A stretch of DNA of 64,000 nt from Endozoicomonas arenosclerae. Lineage in GTDB: Bacteria > Pseudomonadota > Gammaproteobacteria > Pseudomonadales > Endozoicomonadaceae. The DNA is taken from NCBI RefSeq assembly GCF_001562015.1, contig NZ_LASA01000090.1:1-64000 (forward strand), read 5' to 3'. Under the pieces are notes generated by a model, which did not search any database, was not told the DNA's origin, and worked only from the letters and a program-made list of their open reading frames with translations. Positions 25,615-34,073 of the stretch are shown in pieces. How positions within the stretch are numbered: position 1 is the stretch's first letter; each line of letters starts with the position of its first letter. Position numbers and translations under genes: made by a program.

Positions 25615-28395
25615 ATGGCCAACGTTCAGAAGCCTCCCCAGGATGACAGTGTTCTTTATCATCTGAGGATGGCTGCCATTAGTTTAGGCAAAGCTACTTC
25701 ACTATTTTTCGACAGAGCGCGGGCTTTCAGTCGTAGTGTTGTGGTTGTTCTGATTCCTGCCCGCCTTAAAAGAAAGCTTAATCTCGATAGGCCTCCAGTT
25801 CATCCATTAGATCAGCGTTCTGTCACTTCTATGGGTCCCTATAGATTGAATGCGGTTTTGAAAAATTACTCATTTCCTGAAGTAGATCTGTTCAAAAAAG
25901 ACTTCAAGCTCAGGGTTCTGGATGTACTGGATGATATTGCAGCGATTGAGCCTGCGGATGTGGGTTCGGCCTTTTACAGTAATATCAAGCGCCTCTTTCT
26001 GGCTGGAATGGATAGAAGCAGCTCAATGGATGAGATTTTTGAGTTGCTTAAAACCCATGTTCCGGTTCCATACAGGCAGCGGTTGTATGTCAGCTTTCTC
26101 CAATTGAGTCAGGATTGTGGTGCGGACTTGAGTCTATCCGAAGACTGTAAGTCGCAGATGGTCAGAGGTGTAAGGGATAAATCATTTCATACAGCAAAAG
26201 AGAAGTTGTTTGAGTATCTGAAATCTGAATTGGGAGAAGGGATTGAAGGTCTGAAGGATGGGTTTCGCAAATACAGCCCGATGGAGCAAAGTTTTTTAAG
26301 GATGGTGCTGTTTGCTTATGATGTTCCTAGTCTGCTTTTAGGTCTTAATAATTGCAGTAAAGACTGCAGTAAATATCGATATGTAATGGTTTTGAAAGAG
26401 TTATTGGAGGCGGAAGGCCATACCAAAGATGCTCCGGGAATGAGGTCGACTTTATTGGCTTCAGCTCAACAGCTGAGTGACTTTAAAACTCAGATTATGC
26501 CGCTGCTGGAAGCGATCTATATGAGTGCAAAGAGTGCTCAGAATGGTCAGCAGACCCAGTTAAAAATAGAGTCATTAGCAGAGTCCTTGATGTCGATCAG
26601 CGATGTTAACGAAGCTTTCGCAGTGATTAAGCAGCTGGCTCCCTCACAGCATGTTGATGGGCTGCTGACCGCTTTCATAGAGATCTGTGAAGTGACTGGG
26701 GACGAATCTCAGTTGGATGCGTCTATCAAACAATATTTTGAAGACAGGGAAAACCGGCAAGATCAGAGTGCTATGGATCTGAGCTGGAGTTATGTGTCAA
26801 GAAACCCTGAGCTGTTGGTGAGTCTGAAAAAAGAACTGGTGGTTGATATTGAAAATGTTATCAGGGGGGTCTTGGAGGAGTTCTATGCAAATGCCACAAG
26901 GGAAGGTTTGGATGAAGGGCTGGAGGTTGATTCACCTGTAGTGACAGGAGCCGAGTTAAATCGGTCGTTATCAACCGTTTCTTCTTCAGGGTACGATACA
27001 GCCTCTCAATTAAGCGATGATTCTTCTATGGATGATACCCTTGAAGATTCTCTGCAGGATCGAACAGTAGAAGAGGATATGGACGTACATGATCAGTTTG
27101 ATGAAGCGGCTGCTAAAAAAGGATCTACCTATCTGCATTTACCCGAAGTGCAAGAAAAGCTGAGTCGGCTGGGTGATACTGAAGTTGAAAGTTATGAGCC
27201 TCCTTTAAGTGGTGACCTGGAAGATTACGTGGTTGTTCCTTTTACCGAAATAAACCCTGAAGAGCTGCCTGATATCAGGAAGCTGGAAGCCCTGAAAACT
27301 AGCATAGGGTCCTGTGATTCATACGAAGATATGCTCCGGGAGTTGATCGATCATGCCCCGGTCAAGTATGCGAAGCATCTGATGGGTGGGTTAAGTGAAA
27401 CTTATCAGCATTTGAAAGCATCTGAGCATGAGCATAAAGAGCAATCAGTGACTTCCCATATTCCTGATTTTCCTCCTTATGATATACCCAGAGAGCGTTC
27501 GGAGGAAAAGAGCCGGCAGGATGTTTTTGATCACATGCAAGTAAGCCCCGCAGGAGACGTTGTTGGTCAGGGCAGCTTTGGTCAGGTTGAGCCTGTTATT
27601 GCTCACACTTCCGGTTCAGCGAGGCCTGTAAAAGCCCTGAAAACTACCTTAAATGCAGATCGAAGCAGAGAGCTGGAAATAATGGCTCGCTTGCAACACC
27701 CTCACATTGTCTCTGTGGAAGATTTATACAGGGGAGGAACTGCTGAGCGGTCTTCTTCTGGCGAAGTAGGCTTCCGGGAAGGTATTCAAATGGAGTTTGT
27801 GGGGCAGAACCTGCATGAGTTAATCAGGGGGAAGGGAGTGAATGGTCAAATGACCAATAGTGGACCTCTTCCTGATTCTTTAAGTAAGAAAGTAGCAAAA
27901 GGGCTACTGGAGGCTTTTGAATATCTGCATACCCAGACCCCTCCCATCAGTCACGGTGATTTGAAGCCGAATAATGTGCTGGTTACTGCAGATGGGGAAG
28001 CTAAGTTAGCTGACTTTGGGGCGGCGGCCTTTCAGGAATCGAAAGAGATCGGATGGGATAACTTTTCCGGAAATCTTGTGACTGCACCCCCAGAGTTTTT
28101 CGATCAATCCAGAGGAAGAACAACTCAGGCCGACATGTGGGCATTTGGCTGTGTGCTCTATGAGATGGCTACGGGTGAAGTACTGTTTAAACAGCCTCCG
28201 TTAGTGGCTCGGCCTATGGCTCCTGTGAGCTATATGAGAGAAGAGGTTGAGAAGGCCATGGCGCATCCCGAACTGAACTCCCCTGACCATTTAGCATTGA
28301 AAGACCTGCTGAGGCAGTTACTAGAGTTTGATCCTGAGAAGAGATTTACAGCCCGTGATGCATTACACCATGTCCACTGGCTTCCTAAACCTTGA
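25615..28395 (+). CDS. Second large eukaryotic-like Ser/Thr protein kinase
   Basis: 926 aa. The first ~640 residues have no recognised domain but contain three degenerate ~40-aa repeats (about 133-170, 323-362 and 562-600), each with an acidic helix, a central [AV]P and a hydrophobic helix. A Ser/Asp-rich linker lies near 455-500. The C-terminal kinase (about 640-925) is complete: GQGSFGQV (651), Lys in RPVKAL (673), HGDLKPNN (780), DFG (800), APPEFF, DMWAFGCVLYEMATGE and the subdomain XI Arg in DPEKRF. It should be active. No signal peptide or membrane segment is obvious. AGGATAAGT before the ATG is the ribosome binding site. It is inserted between tatC and rsmE as a stand-alone gene. It shares no N-domain with the first kinase. 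Target unknown. Confidence 0.85.
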   Translation: MANVQKPPQDDSVLYHLRMAAISLGKATSLFFDRARAFSRSVVVVLIPARLKRKLNLDRPPVHPLDQRSVTSMGPYRLNAVLKNYSFPEVDLFKKDFKLRVLDVLDDIAAIEPADVGSAFYSNIKRLFLAGMDRSSSMDEIFELLKTHVPVPYRQRLYVSFLQLSQDCGADLSLSEDCKSQMVRGVRDKSFHTAKEKLFEYLKSELGEGIEGLKDGFRKYSPMEQSFLRMVLFAYDVPSLLLGLNNCSKDCSKYRYVMVLKELLEAEGHTKDAPGMRSTLLASAQQLSDFKTQIMPLLEAIYMSAKSAQNGQQTQLKIESLAESLMSISDVNEAFAVIKQLAPSQHVDGLLTAFIEICEVTGDESQLDASIKQYFEDRENRQDQSAMDLSWSYVSRNPELLVSLKKELVVDIENVIRGVLEEFYANATREGLDEGLEVDSPVVTGAELNRSLSTVSSSGYDTASQLSDDSSMDDTLEDSLQDRTVEEDMDVHDQFDEAAAKKGSTYLHLPEVQEKLSRLGDTEVESYEPPLSGDLEDYVVVPFTEINPEELPDIRKLEALKTSIGSCDSYEDMLRELIDHAPVKYAKHLMGGLSETYQHLKASEHEHKEQSVTSHIPDFPPYDIPRERSEEKSRQDVFDHMQVSPAGDVVGQGSFGQVEPVIAHTSGSARPVKALKTTLNADRSRELEIMARLQHPHIVSVEDLYRGGTAERSSSGEVGFREGIQMEFVGQNLHELIRGKGVNGQMTNSGPLPDSLSKKVAKGLLEAFEYLHTQTPPISHGDLKPNNVLVTADGEAKLADFGAAAFQESKEIGWDNFSGNLVTAPPEFFDQSRGRTTQADMWAFGCVLYEMATGEVLFKQPPLVARPMAPVSYMREEVEKAMAHPELNSPDHLALKDLLRQLLEFDPEKRFTARDALHHVHWLPKP

Positions 28396-28478
28396 GTCAT
28401 GATCCAATCCTTGATTCTTTTACTCAATAACGGTTTCAAGCGACAATAGGACGTTTTTCTCTCTTACGTAATTCACTC

Positions 28479-29189
28479 ATGAATCTACTGCTACTAACAC
28501 CTTCCGACTTTATTTCTGAAAATGGTGTCCGGCTTACGGGTAGACCTTTACAACATGTTCTGGAAGTTCATCGTTCTCATCAGGGTGACACCCTCAGGGT
28601 GGGGATGCTGAATGGTCAGTTGGGTGAAGCAATAATCGTTTCTCTAACTGAACAATCCATGGAGTTGGAAGTGCGCCTGGATGAGGAACCCCCAAAGCCT
28701 CTGCCTTTAACTGTTCTACTGGCTCTGCCCCGACCCAAAATGTTGAAAAGAAGCTTGCAACACTTGTCGTCTCTGGGTGTCAAAAAAATTATTCTGATGA
28801 ACAGCTACCGGGTTGAGAAAAGCTTCTGGCAATCTCCCTGGCTTTCTGAGGATAAAATCCATGAACAGCTGGTGCTGGGTCTGGAGCAGGCAAGAGATAC
28901 TCTATTGCCAGAAGTTGTTCTGGAGAAGCGGTTCAAGCCTTTTGTTGAAGATCGTTTGCCAGAGCTTTTGGAAGGTAAAAGAGGATTGGTTGCCCATCCA
29001 ATGGGAGGGATAGCCTGTCCTCATCAGGTGGAAGACGAAGTAGTATTAGCTATCGGCCCGGAAGGTGGGTTTATTCCCTATGAGGTGGAAAAGCTGGAAG
29101 AAGCGGGCTTTGAACGTATCCATCTTGGCTCACGAATTCTCCGAGTGGAAACTGCTGTCACCGCTATCACAAGCAAATTGTATGATTGA
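28479..29189 (+). CDS. rsmE: 16S rRNA (uracil-1498-N3)-methyltransferase
   Basis: 236 aa. A SPOUT-fold methyltransferase that makes m3U1498 in 16S rRNA. The N-terminal PUA-like part (VLEVHRSHQGDTLRVG) is followed by the trefoil-knot domain with KRSLQHLSSLGVKKIILMNS, LAIGPEGGFIPYEVE and the closing SRILRVETAVTAI, the family's SAM-binding signature. ATG at 28479. It is probably a short operon with the secreted protein that follows. Confidence 0.96.
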   Translation: MNLLLLTPSDFISENGVRLTGRPLQHVLEVHRSHQGDTLRVGMLNGQLGEAIIVSLTEQSMELEVRLDEEPPKPLPLTVLLALPRPKMLKRSLQHLSSLGVKKIILMNSYRVEKSFWQSPWLSEDKIHEQLVLGLEQARDTLLPEVVLEKRFKPFVEDRLPELLEGKRGLVAHPMGGIACPHQVEDEVVLAIGPEGGFIPYEVEKLEEAGFERIHLGSRILRVETAVTAITSKLYD

Positions 29190-29276
29190 TTGTTCATAGA
29201 AATACGGTTGATATTTACACAGTCAGGCTGTTTATGTATGTTTAATTGACAGCCTTTCCGTTTGCCGGGTGAGTGT

Positions 29277-30071
29277 ATGGACGCACACATCAACATTTCA
29301 GCCTTCAGCCCTGGTCGTTTTTCTGCAATTCTGCTTTTTGTCATACTGCTCTTTTCGGGTAGTCATCTATCTGCAGCCGATAAAGGTATTCTTCTGGGTG
29401 AGTTGTACGAGAATGCTCAACTTGAACAGCAACTAGGTTGGGTGCTTTCCAGTATGACTATTGACCAGAAGGAATACACACTGCCTCCTGAGGTGGTGAG
29501 TACGGTCAATCAGGTCGTCAAGGTTCGTTACAGCTCCGATCTGTTTAAGTCTTCCATGGAAGCTACTTTGGATGAAGCTCTAAGCGTGGGTGAGTTGTTG
29601 AAATTGCTGGACTGGTATAATTCAGCACTGGGGCAGAAGATTCTTCGTCTGGAAATGGAAGCCAACGATCCTCGCAATGCCTTGCATATGCAAGCTTATA
29701 TTGAAGATAAATTATCCAGAGAGCTGCCCAGAACCAGTCGTATACGTCTGATCGAAGAGTTAATGGAAACGCTTGATGCGGTAGAGTTAGGCACTGAGTT
29801 GGCTGCCAGTGCTTCGGTTGGAGCCAAGCGAATCCTTCACGAAGTCATGCCCATAAAAGACGGTCGTCCTCTAAGACCCCCGGAGATTCTCAAGGCCAGA
29901 GAAAAGCCGGTGATCCGTAAAGGTATGAACGATCATATGAGGTATGTCTACCTCTACACCTATCGAAGCCTGCCTGATAACGAAATACGAGCCTATCTAG
30001 ACTTTGCACGCAGTACAGCCATGCAGAACTTTCAGCGGGGGCAGATTCAGGCTATTGCCCGCATCCTCTGA
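29277..30071 (+). CDS. Exported DUF2059-like protein
   Basis: About 264 aa. The N-terminus has a signal peptide (FSAILLFVILLFSGSHLSA followed by AD). The mature part is helical with LLKLLDWYNSALGQKILRLE, which resembles the 'lxxlldfYrSplGkki' motif of DUF2059 proteins, and a later second helical unit (YLYTYRSLPDNEIRAYLDFARS). The role is unknown. The frame opens at TTG 29262, but the ATG at 29277 is preferred. It is convergent with priA, 12 bases between stops, with no clear terminator. Confidence 0.7.
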   Translation: MDAHINISAFSPGRFSAILLFVILLFSGSHLSAADKGILLGELYENAQLEQQLGWVLSSMTIDQKEYTLPPEVVSTVNQVVKVRYSSDLFKSSMEATLDEALSVGELLKLLDWYNSALGQKILRLEMEANDPRNALHMQAYIEDKLSRELPRTSRIRLIEELMETLDAVELGTELAASASVGAKRILHEVMPIKDGRPLRPPEILKAREKPVIRKGMNDHMRYVYLYTYRSLPDNEIRAYLDFARSTAMQNFQRGQIQAIARIL

Positions 30072-30083
30072 ACTTTTCGGATG

Positions 30084-32330
30084 TCATGTCATCTCCTGAG
30101 GATCAACATCCAGAGTCCAGCGGACTCCTTTTGGCAGTTTCATACCATCCAGATGTTTGACAGCCAGATCCAATGTGCGATGCAGGGCAGGGCGCTGATA
30201 GCTTTGCAGGAACAACTGATAACGATAACGACCCTGCCTTTTTTCCATGGGTGCCGGGATTGGACCCAGTACCCTGACCGATCCGTCTTGCAGGTGGTTC
30301 AGCAATAAGTTTCGTAACCCTTTCAAAAGATTTTCTGCTGCTGTTGAGCTGTGAGACTCTGTTCTGAAAAGAGCCAGATAACCTTCCGGAGGTAATTTAA
30401 GTTGCTTTCGTTCACTCAGCAGTTTGTCAGCAAAACGACTGTATTGCTGGCTGACCAGCATCTGCAAGGCGGGATGTTGCGGGTTGTGAGTCTGAATGAC
30501 GACATGACCCGGCTTCTTCTCCCTGCCAGCCCGCCCTGCCACTTGAAGAATCAGTTGTCCCATTTTTTCCAGCCCTCTGAAGTCAGAGCTGAACAATCCT
30601 GAATCGGCATTAACGACGGCCACCATTGTTACATCAGGAAAGTGATGACCTTTTGCCAGCATCTGGGTTCCGAGCAAAATACAGGGTTCGCCGGTATGGA
30701 TGGTATCCAGTATCTCAGAAAGAGCATTTTTGCGGCGTGTTGAGTCTCTGTCCACTCTGATCAAGGGAGTATCGGGAAACATTTGTTCCAAAACCTGTTC
30801 GCAGCGCTCAGTACCTTGTCCTACTGGCTGAAGGTTTTTGCTATGACATTTTGGGCAAGACCAGGGGATGGTCGTCTGATAGTCACAATGATGGCAATGC
30901 ATGTGAGGTGGCTGTCGGTGCAATGTCATGTGGGCATCACAGTGAGGGCAGTCGGTCACTTCTCCACAGTCATGGCAGATCAGGGAAGGTGCATATCCTC
31001 GACGATTTAGAAACACCATCACCTGCTCGCCCTTGTCCAGGGTGTCTCTCATTCGGGTCAGCAGGCTCTGGGCAAAACCTTCATGGAGTATCTGTTGGCG
31101 GATATCCAGAAGTTCAAGGGTAGGTGGTTTTGAATGACCAGCCCTGATTTTAATCTCAAGATGGCTGAATCGACCTTTTCGGGCATTGACCAGAGTTTCC
31201 AGAGAGGGTGTGGCGGAACCCAGAACAACTGGGCAGTCTGCTATTTTTGCCCGGTATATGGCCAGATCCCTGGCGTTATACCTTAAAGTGTCTTGCTGCT
31301 TGTAGGAGTTGTCGTGCTCTTCATCAACAATAATCAGCCCAAGTTTGGGCATGGGGGTAAAGATGCCTGAGCGAGTGGCAATAAGAACGCCTGCTGTAGC
31401 TCTGCTTGCCGCCAGCCAGCCTTGCAGTCTTTCTCCATCACTCAATCCTGAATGCAGGCAGGCAACAGGGACGGAGAATCGACTGCGGAAACGTTTGACG
31501 GTCTGTGGAGTTAGACCAATCTCAGGTACCAGGACCAAAGCTTGTTTGCCTGCCTTCAGAGTGGCTTCAATAGCTTGAAGATAAACTTCTGTTTTACCGC
31601 TGCCTGTTACGCCATCAAGCAGTATGGGATGAAAGCTGGACGTTTCCTGAATACCTTCAAGGGCAAAAGCTTGTTCAGGATTAAGAGTCAGCGACGTTTG
31701 TCTGACCGGGTTTTGATATTCAGTGAAAGGCCGGTCCAATAATTCTATTTCACGTACCTGTACCAGCTGTTTCTTTTGCAACTGGGTGAGAATAGCCTTG
31801 CTGAAGCCTACTTCTCGAAGTTCTGGTTCGGAAATGCCCTCCGGGTATTCACTTAGCCACTGTACAGCCTTGAGTTGTTTGTGAGCTCGTTTTAATGAAG
31901 CGGTGGTGTCCTCGTCCAGCGGTGCAGAAAGGCTCCAGAGAGCCACCTTTTCCCGGCTGGCAGGCTTGCCCTGTCTGAGCGCTTTTGGCAAAGCCTGAAG
32001 CAGTGTTTCCCCCAGACTGTAGTGGTAGTAGCTTGAGGCCCATCGACAAAGCTGCATGATATCGTCTGGAATCAGTGATTGCTGATCCGGCAGGGCGGAC
32101 ACCTTTTTGAGTTTGTCTTTCGGGTAGTCTGAGTCCGGTTTGATGGATTCAATGATGCCAATCAGTTTTCTGGGTCCAAAAGGAACCTGTACTCTCATGC
32201 CAGGTTGAAGGTCTGCTGCTGAATCGGGTGGAAGATAATCGAACATCTGCCTCAGAGGAGTGGGTATGGCGATGCTGAGATAAATATCGTCACAGGGGGT
32301 CATGAGGCTGCTTTCACTGGCTGTTGGCAT
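30084..32330 (-). CDS. priA: Primosomal replication protein N' (PriA helicase)
   Basis: 748 aa. PriA recognises stalled forks and reloads the replicative helicase. The N-terminal 3'-DNA-binding domain has VAIPTP-like IAIPTPLRQMFDYLP. The helicase has Walker A DGVTGSGKTEVYLQ (about residue 239), DEEHD and SATPS. Eight cysteines in paired CxxC-type motifs (CHDCGEVTDCPHC, CHHCDYQ, CPKCHSK) bind two zincs. The open frame starts at 32504, but the first ~58 residues are not family-like. The ATG at 32330 has GGAAGG 6 bases upstream and gives a length near E. coli PriA (732). It is divergent from rpmE. Confidence 0.95.
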   Translation of the reverse strand: MPTASESSLMTPCDDIYLSIAIPTPLRQMFDYLPPDSAADLQPGMRVQVPFGPRKLIGIIESIKPDSDYPKDKLKKVSALPDQQSLIPDDIMQLCRWASSYYHYSLGETLLQALPKALRQGKPASREKVALWSLSAPLDEDTTASLKRAHKQLKAVQWLSEYPEGISEPELREVGFSKAILTQLQKKQLVQVREIELLDRPFTEYQNPVRQTSLTLNPEQAFALEGIQETSSFHPILLDGVTGSGKTEVYLQAIEATLKAGKQALVLVPEIGLTPQTVKRFRSRFSVPVACLHSGLSDGERLQGWLAASRATAGVLIATRSGIFTPMPKLGLIIVDEEHDNSYKQQDTLRYNARDLAIYRAKIADCPVVLGSATPSLETLVNARKGRFSHLEIKIRAGHSKPPTLELLDIRQQILHEGFAQSLLTRMRDTLDKGEQVMVFLNRRGYAPSLICHDCGEVTDCPHCDAHMTLHRQPPHMHCHHCDYQTTIPWSCPKCHSKNLQPVGQGTERCEQVLEQMFPDTPLIRVDRDSTRRKNALSEILDTIHTGEPCILLGTQMLAKGHHFPDVTMVAVVNADSGLFSSDFRGLEKMGQLILQVAGRAGREKKPGHVVIQTHNPQHPALQMLVSQQYSRFADKLLSERKQLKLPPEGYLALFRTESHSSTAAENLLKGLRNLLLNHLQDGSVRVLGPIPAPMEKRQGRYRYQLFLQSYQRPALHRTLDLAVKHLDGMKLPKGVRWTLDVDPQEMT

Positions 32331-32423
32331 TGTGGGCCTTCCGGCATAAGTCGGGCAGGCTCCTGGCTCAGTGTAACCTGACTTGATGCAGGGTTGAAAT
32401 GAGTCGAGGTGAAATACCGGTAT

Positions 32424-32451
32424 TTGCTTGACGGGGATACTCTGGTATGAT
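32424..32451 (+). promoter_or_regulatory. Candidate rpmE promoter
   Basis: TTGCTT (32424-32429) and TATGAT (32446-32451), separated by 16 bases, resemble sigma-70 -35/-10 boxes. A start near 32458 would give rpmE a leader of about 155 bases. That is long enough for L31-mediated or structural control, but no known riboswitch was recognised. Confidence 0.4.
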
Positions 32452-32613
32452 TCCGCCTCAATTTTCCAGGGTCGCTTAATGGCAGTGTCTGGGCAAGGTT
32501 TCACGCCTCTGTTCTGAAATGCCTGCTGGTGACCATTTCGCGTGCGGTGCCTTGGCCGAGTAACTTTTTAGTCAGAGACCGGGTGGCGGCATGCATTTTT
32601 TGAGGTAGATCCC

Positions 32614-32829
32614 ATGAAGCCGGAAATCCATCCGAACTACGACGCTATCGAAGTTACCTGCTCCTGCGGTAACAAGATCCAGACTCGCTCTACTCTGTGC
32701 AAGGACCTGCACATTGAAGTTTGCTCCAAGTGCCACCCATTCTACACCGGCACTCAGAAAGTGATGGACACAGGCGGTCGTATCGAGCGCTTCACCAAGC
32801 GTTTCGGCAAGGTTGGTGCTCGCAAGTAA
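32614..32829 (+). CDS. rpmE: 50S ribosomal protein L31 (zinc form)
   Basis: 71 aa. It starts MKPEIHPNY, with Cys pairs in TCSCGNK and [11 protein letters not shown] that bind zinc, and ends ERFTKRFGK. This is the C+ form of bL31, which in other bacteria is replaced by a zinc-free paralogue under zinc limitation; no second copy is in this window. TTGAGGTAGATCCC is the ribosome binding site. Divergent from priA, followed by a nuclease gene, as in Pseudomonas. Confidence 0.97.
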   Translation: MKPEIHPNYDAIEVTCSCGNKIQTRSTLCKDLHIEVCSKCHPFYTGTQKVMDTGGRIERFTKRFGKVGARK

Positions 32830-32920
32830 GCAACTTTTTGCTTGCCATGCAACCTGCTGGCTGACGGCCATGAGTTGAAAATGCCGCTATGCTTCTTCGA
32901 AGAGTAATTCGAAAGGTAGC

Positions 32921-33736
32921 ATGATGGATTGTTTTGACTTGCCTGGTCGCTCGAAAAAGGCGTTTCACGTTATCGTGAGCGCCTTTTTTTGTGCGTTATT
33001 ATTTTGTGCTTTCTCCGCGTATTCCTCAGAGGTCTGCACCCTGAAAGGTGCTTCGGAGACTGTGCGGTGGGACTACATTGCTGATGGCGATACCCTCTGG
33101 CTAAAAGACGGTCGCAAGATTCGTTTCTCCTCCATAAATACCCCTGAGATTGCCCATGAGAAAAAGCCTGCAGAGCCTTTTGGGGATGAAGCTGCTTTAA
33201 CCCTCAGGCAATTGTTTTCTGGTTCCAGAAAGTTGAAGCTGCAGGTGGTTGGCAAGGATCATCATGGTCGGGTTCTGGCTCATCCGTTTCTGATGGACGG
33301 CCGCTCCATAGAATCGCTTCTGATTGAGAAGGGGTTGGGGTATCAGCTTTTTTCAGAAGAGCGAGATCCTTACAGGGATTGTCTGAAGCAACAAGAGGCG
33401 CAGGCTCGAAAAGAAAGAATCGGTATCTGGTCGAAAAAAGCAGTGTTTGATATCAGGGCAGACAGGCTAAAGCCCGGCTTTCAGATTCTCCGGGGTGAAG
33501 TGGTCAAAGTGTCCAGTCCCAAAAAAAATGATTTTTTCTGGGTTGAAATGGATGGGCCGGTAGTGATTCGTATACCAAGGTCGTCTGTTGAGACAAATTG
33601 GCTGAAGTCTCTGGTGGGAAAGCGTGTTGAGTTAAGAGGTTGGCTGGTGGATCGCAAGAATAAAAATAAGGGAAGCAGGCAGTATAAGCGCTGGATGATA
33701 GGTATTTACAGTCAGGATGGTATTCAAAGGCTTTGA
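32921..33736 (+). CDS. Secreted thermonuclease-family (SNase-like) protein
   Basis: 271 aa. The N-terminus KKAFHVIVSAFFCALLFCAFSAYSS is a signal peptide region. The SNase-like domain (about 45-165) has DGDTLWLKDGRKIRFSSINTPE, the conserved catalytic-loop Asp and Arg, followed by FGDEAALTLRQLF, and GRVLAHPFLMDGRSIESLLIEKG. A C-terminal ~85-residue OB-like segment (GEVVKVSSPKKNDFFWVEMDG) follows. It probably degrades nucleic acid in the periplasm or outside. AAAGGTAGC precedes the ATG at 32921. A terminator-shaped hairpin lies in the signal-peptide codons. Pseudomonas has a related gene in the same place beside rpmE. Confidence 0.88.
   Translation: MMDCFDLPGRSKKAFHVIVSAFFCALLFCAFSAYSSEVCTLKGASETVRWDYIADGDTLWLKDGRKIRFSSINTPEIAHEKKPAEPFGDEAALTLRQLFSGSRKLKLQVVGKDHHGRVLAHPFLMDGRSIESLLIEKGLGYQLFSEERDPYRDCLKQQEAQARKERIGIWSKKAVFDIRADRLKPGFQILRGEVVKVSSPKKNDFFWVEMDGPVVIRIPRSSVETNWLKSLVGKRVELRGWLVDRKNKNKGSRQYKRWMIGIYSQDGIQRL
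32954..32990 (+). terminator. Terminator-shaped hairpin inside the nuclease signal-peptide codons
   Basis: AAAAAGGCG-T-TTCACG pairs with CGTGA-G-CGCC across a TTAT loop, followed by seven T's (32984-32990). The form is that of an intrinsic terminator but it lies 34-70 bases inside the nuclease gene. It may end the rpmE transcript or attenuate the nuclease unless ribosomes cover it. Confidence 0.6.
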
Positions 33737-34073
33737 TACTGGCAAGATGGGTTCGGTTGCAGAGTTGTATTATTCGTTACTGTTCATGAATTTAGGTGTC
33801 TGGTCTGTAGATATACTTTTCTGGCCTGCTGAATCCTTGTTCGATAAACAGTGATCCTATATTCTCACGGGGAGCCTGACCAAGAATAGACAGCTCGGCC
33901 TAAAGTCCAGAAAGAACGGTCAGATTTTCCTTTGCATTTGATTGAATAGGTTGACTATTCGCACAAATCCAAAGAAAAATCTGCCTCGTTCTACTGAACT
34001 TTATGCTCGAGCGCTATTCTCGTCAGGCTCCCGATTCCCACTCATATTTTCATTAGGGTGAAAGTACAAGGAT
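33737..34073. other. Intergenic region upstream of malic enzyme
   Basis: 337 bases without a gene. It contains a TATATT at 33858-33863 that could be a -10 box, directly followed by the R1 palindrome (33870-34032). A transcript from that box would begin at the foot of the palindrome. No clear -35 box is seen (TTGTTC lies 15 bases upstream). The first 110 bases show nothing recognisable. Confidence 0.5.
33870..34032 (+). repeat. R1 long palindrome, copy 2 (upstream of malic enzyme)
   Basis: A 163-bp imperfect palindrome: GGGAGCCTGAC at the left, GTCAGGCTCCC at the right, centre GAATAG-GTTGA-CTATTC. Arms pair at about 80% (for example AGAATAG with CTATTCT, and AGATTTT with AAAATCT). Blocks shared with copy 1 include CTCGGCCTAAA, AGAAAGAACGG, TTCGCAC-AATCC, TTCTACTGAA and TTTATGCTCGA. 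Where the copies differ, both arms often differ together. It ends 41 bases before the start of malic enzyme. Confidence 0.8.

Noticed and set aside
32331-32504. N-terminal extension of PriA
   Set aside because: Residues are not PriA-like, and a better ATG with a ribosome binding site lies at 32330.
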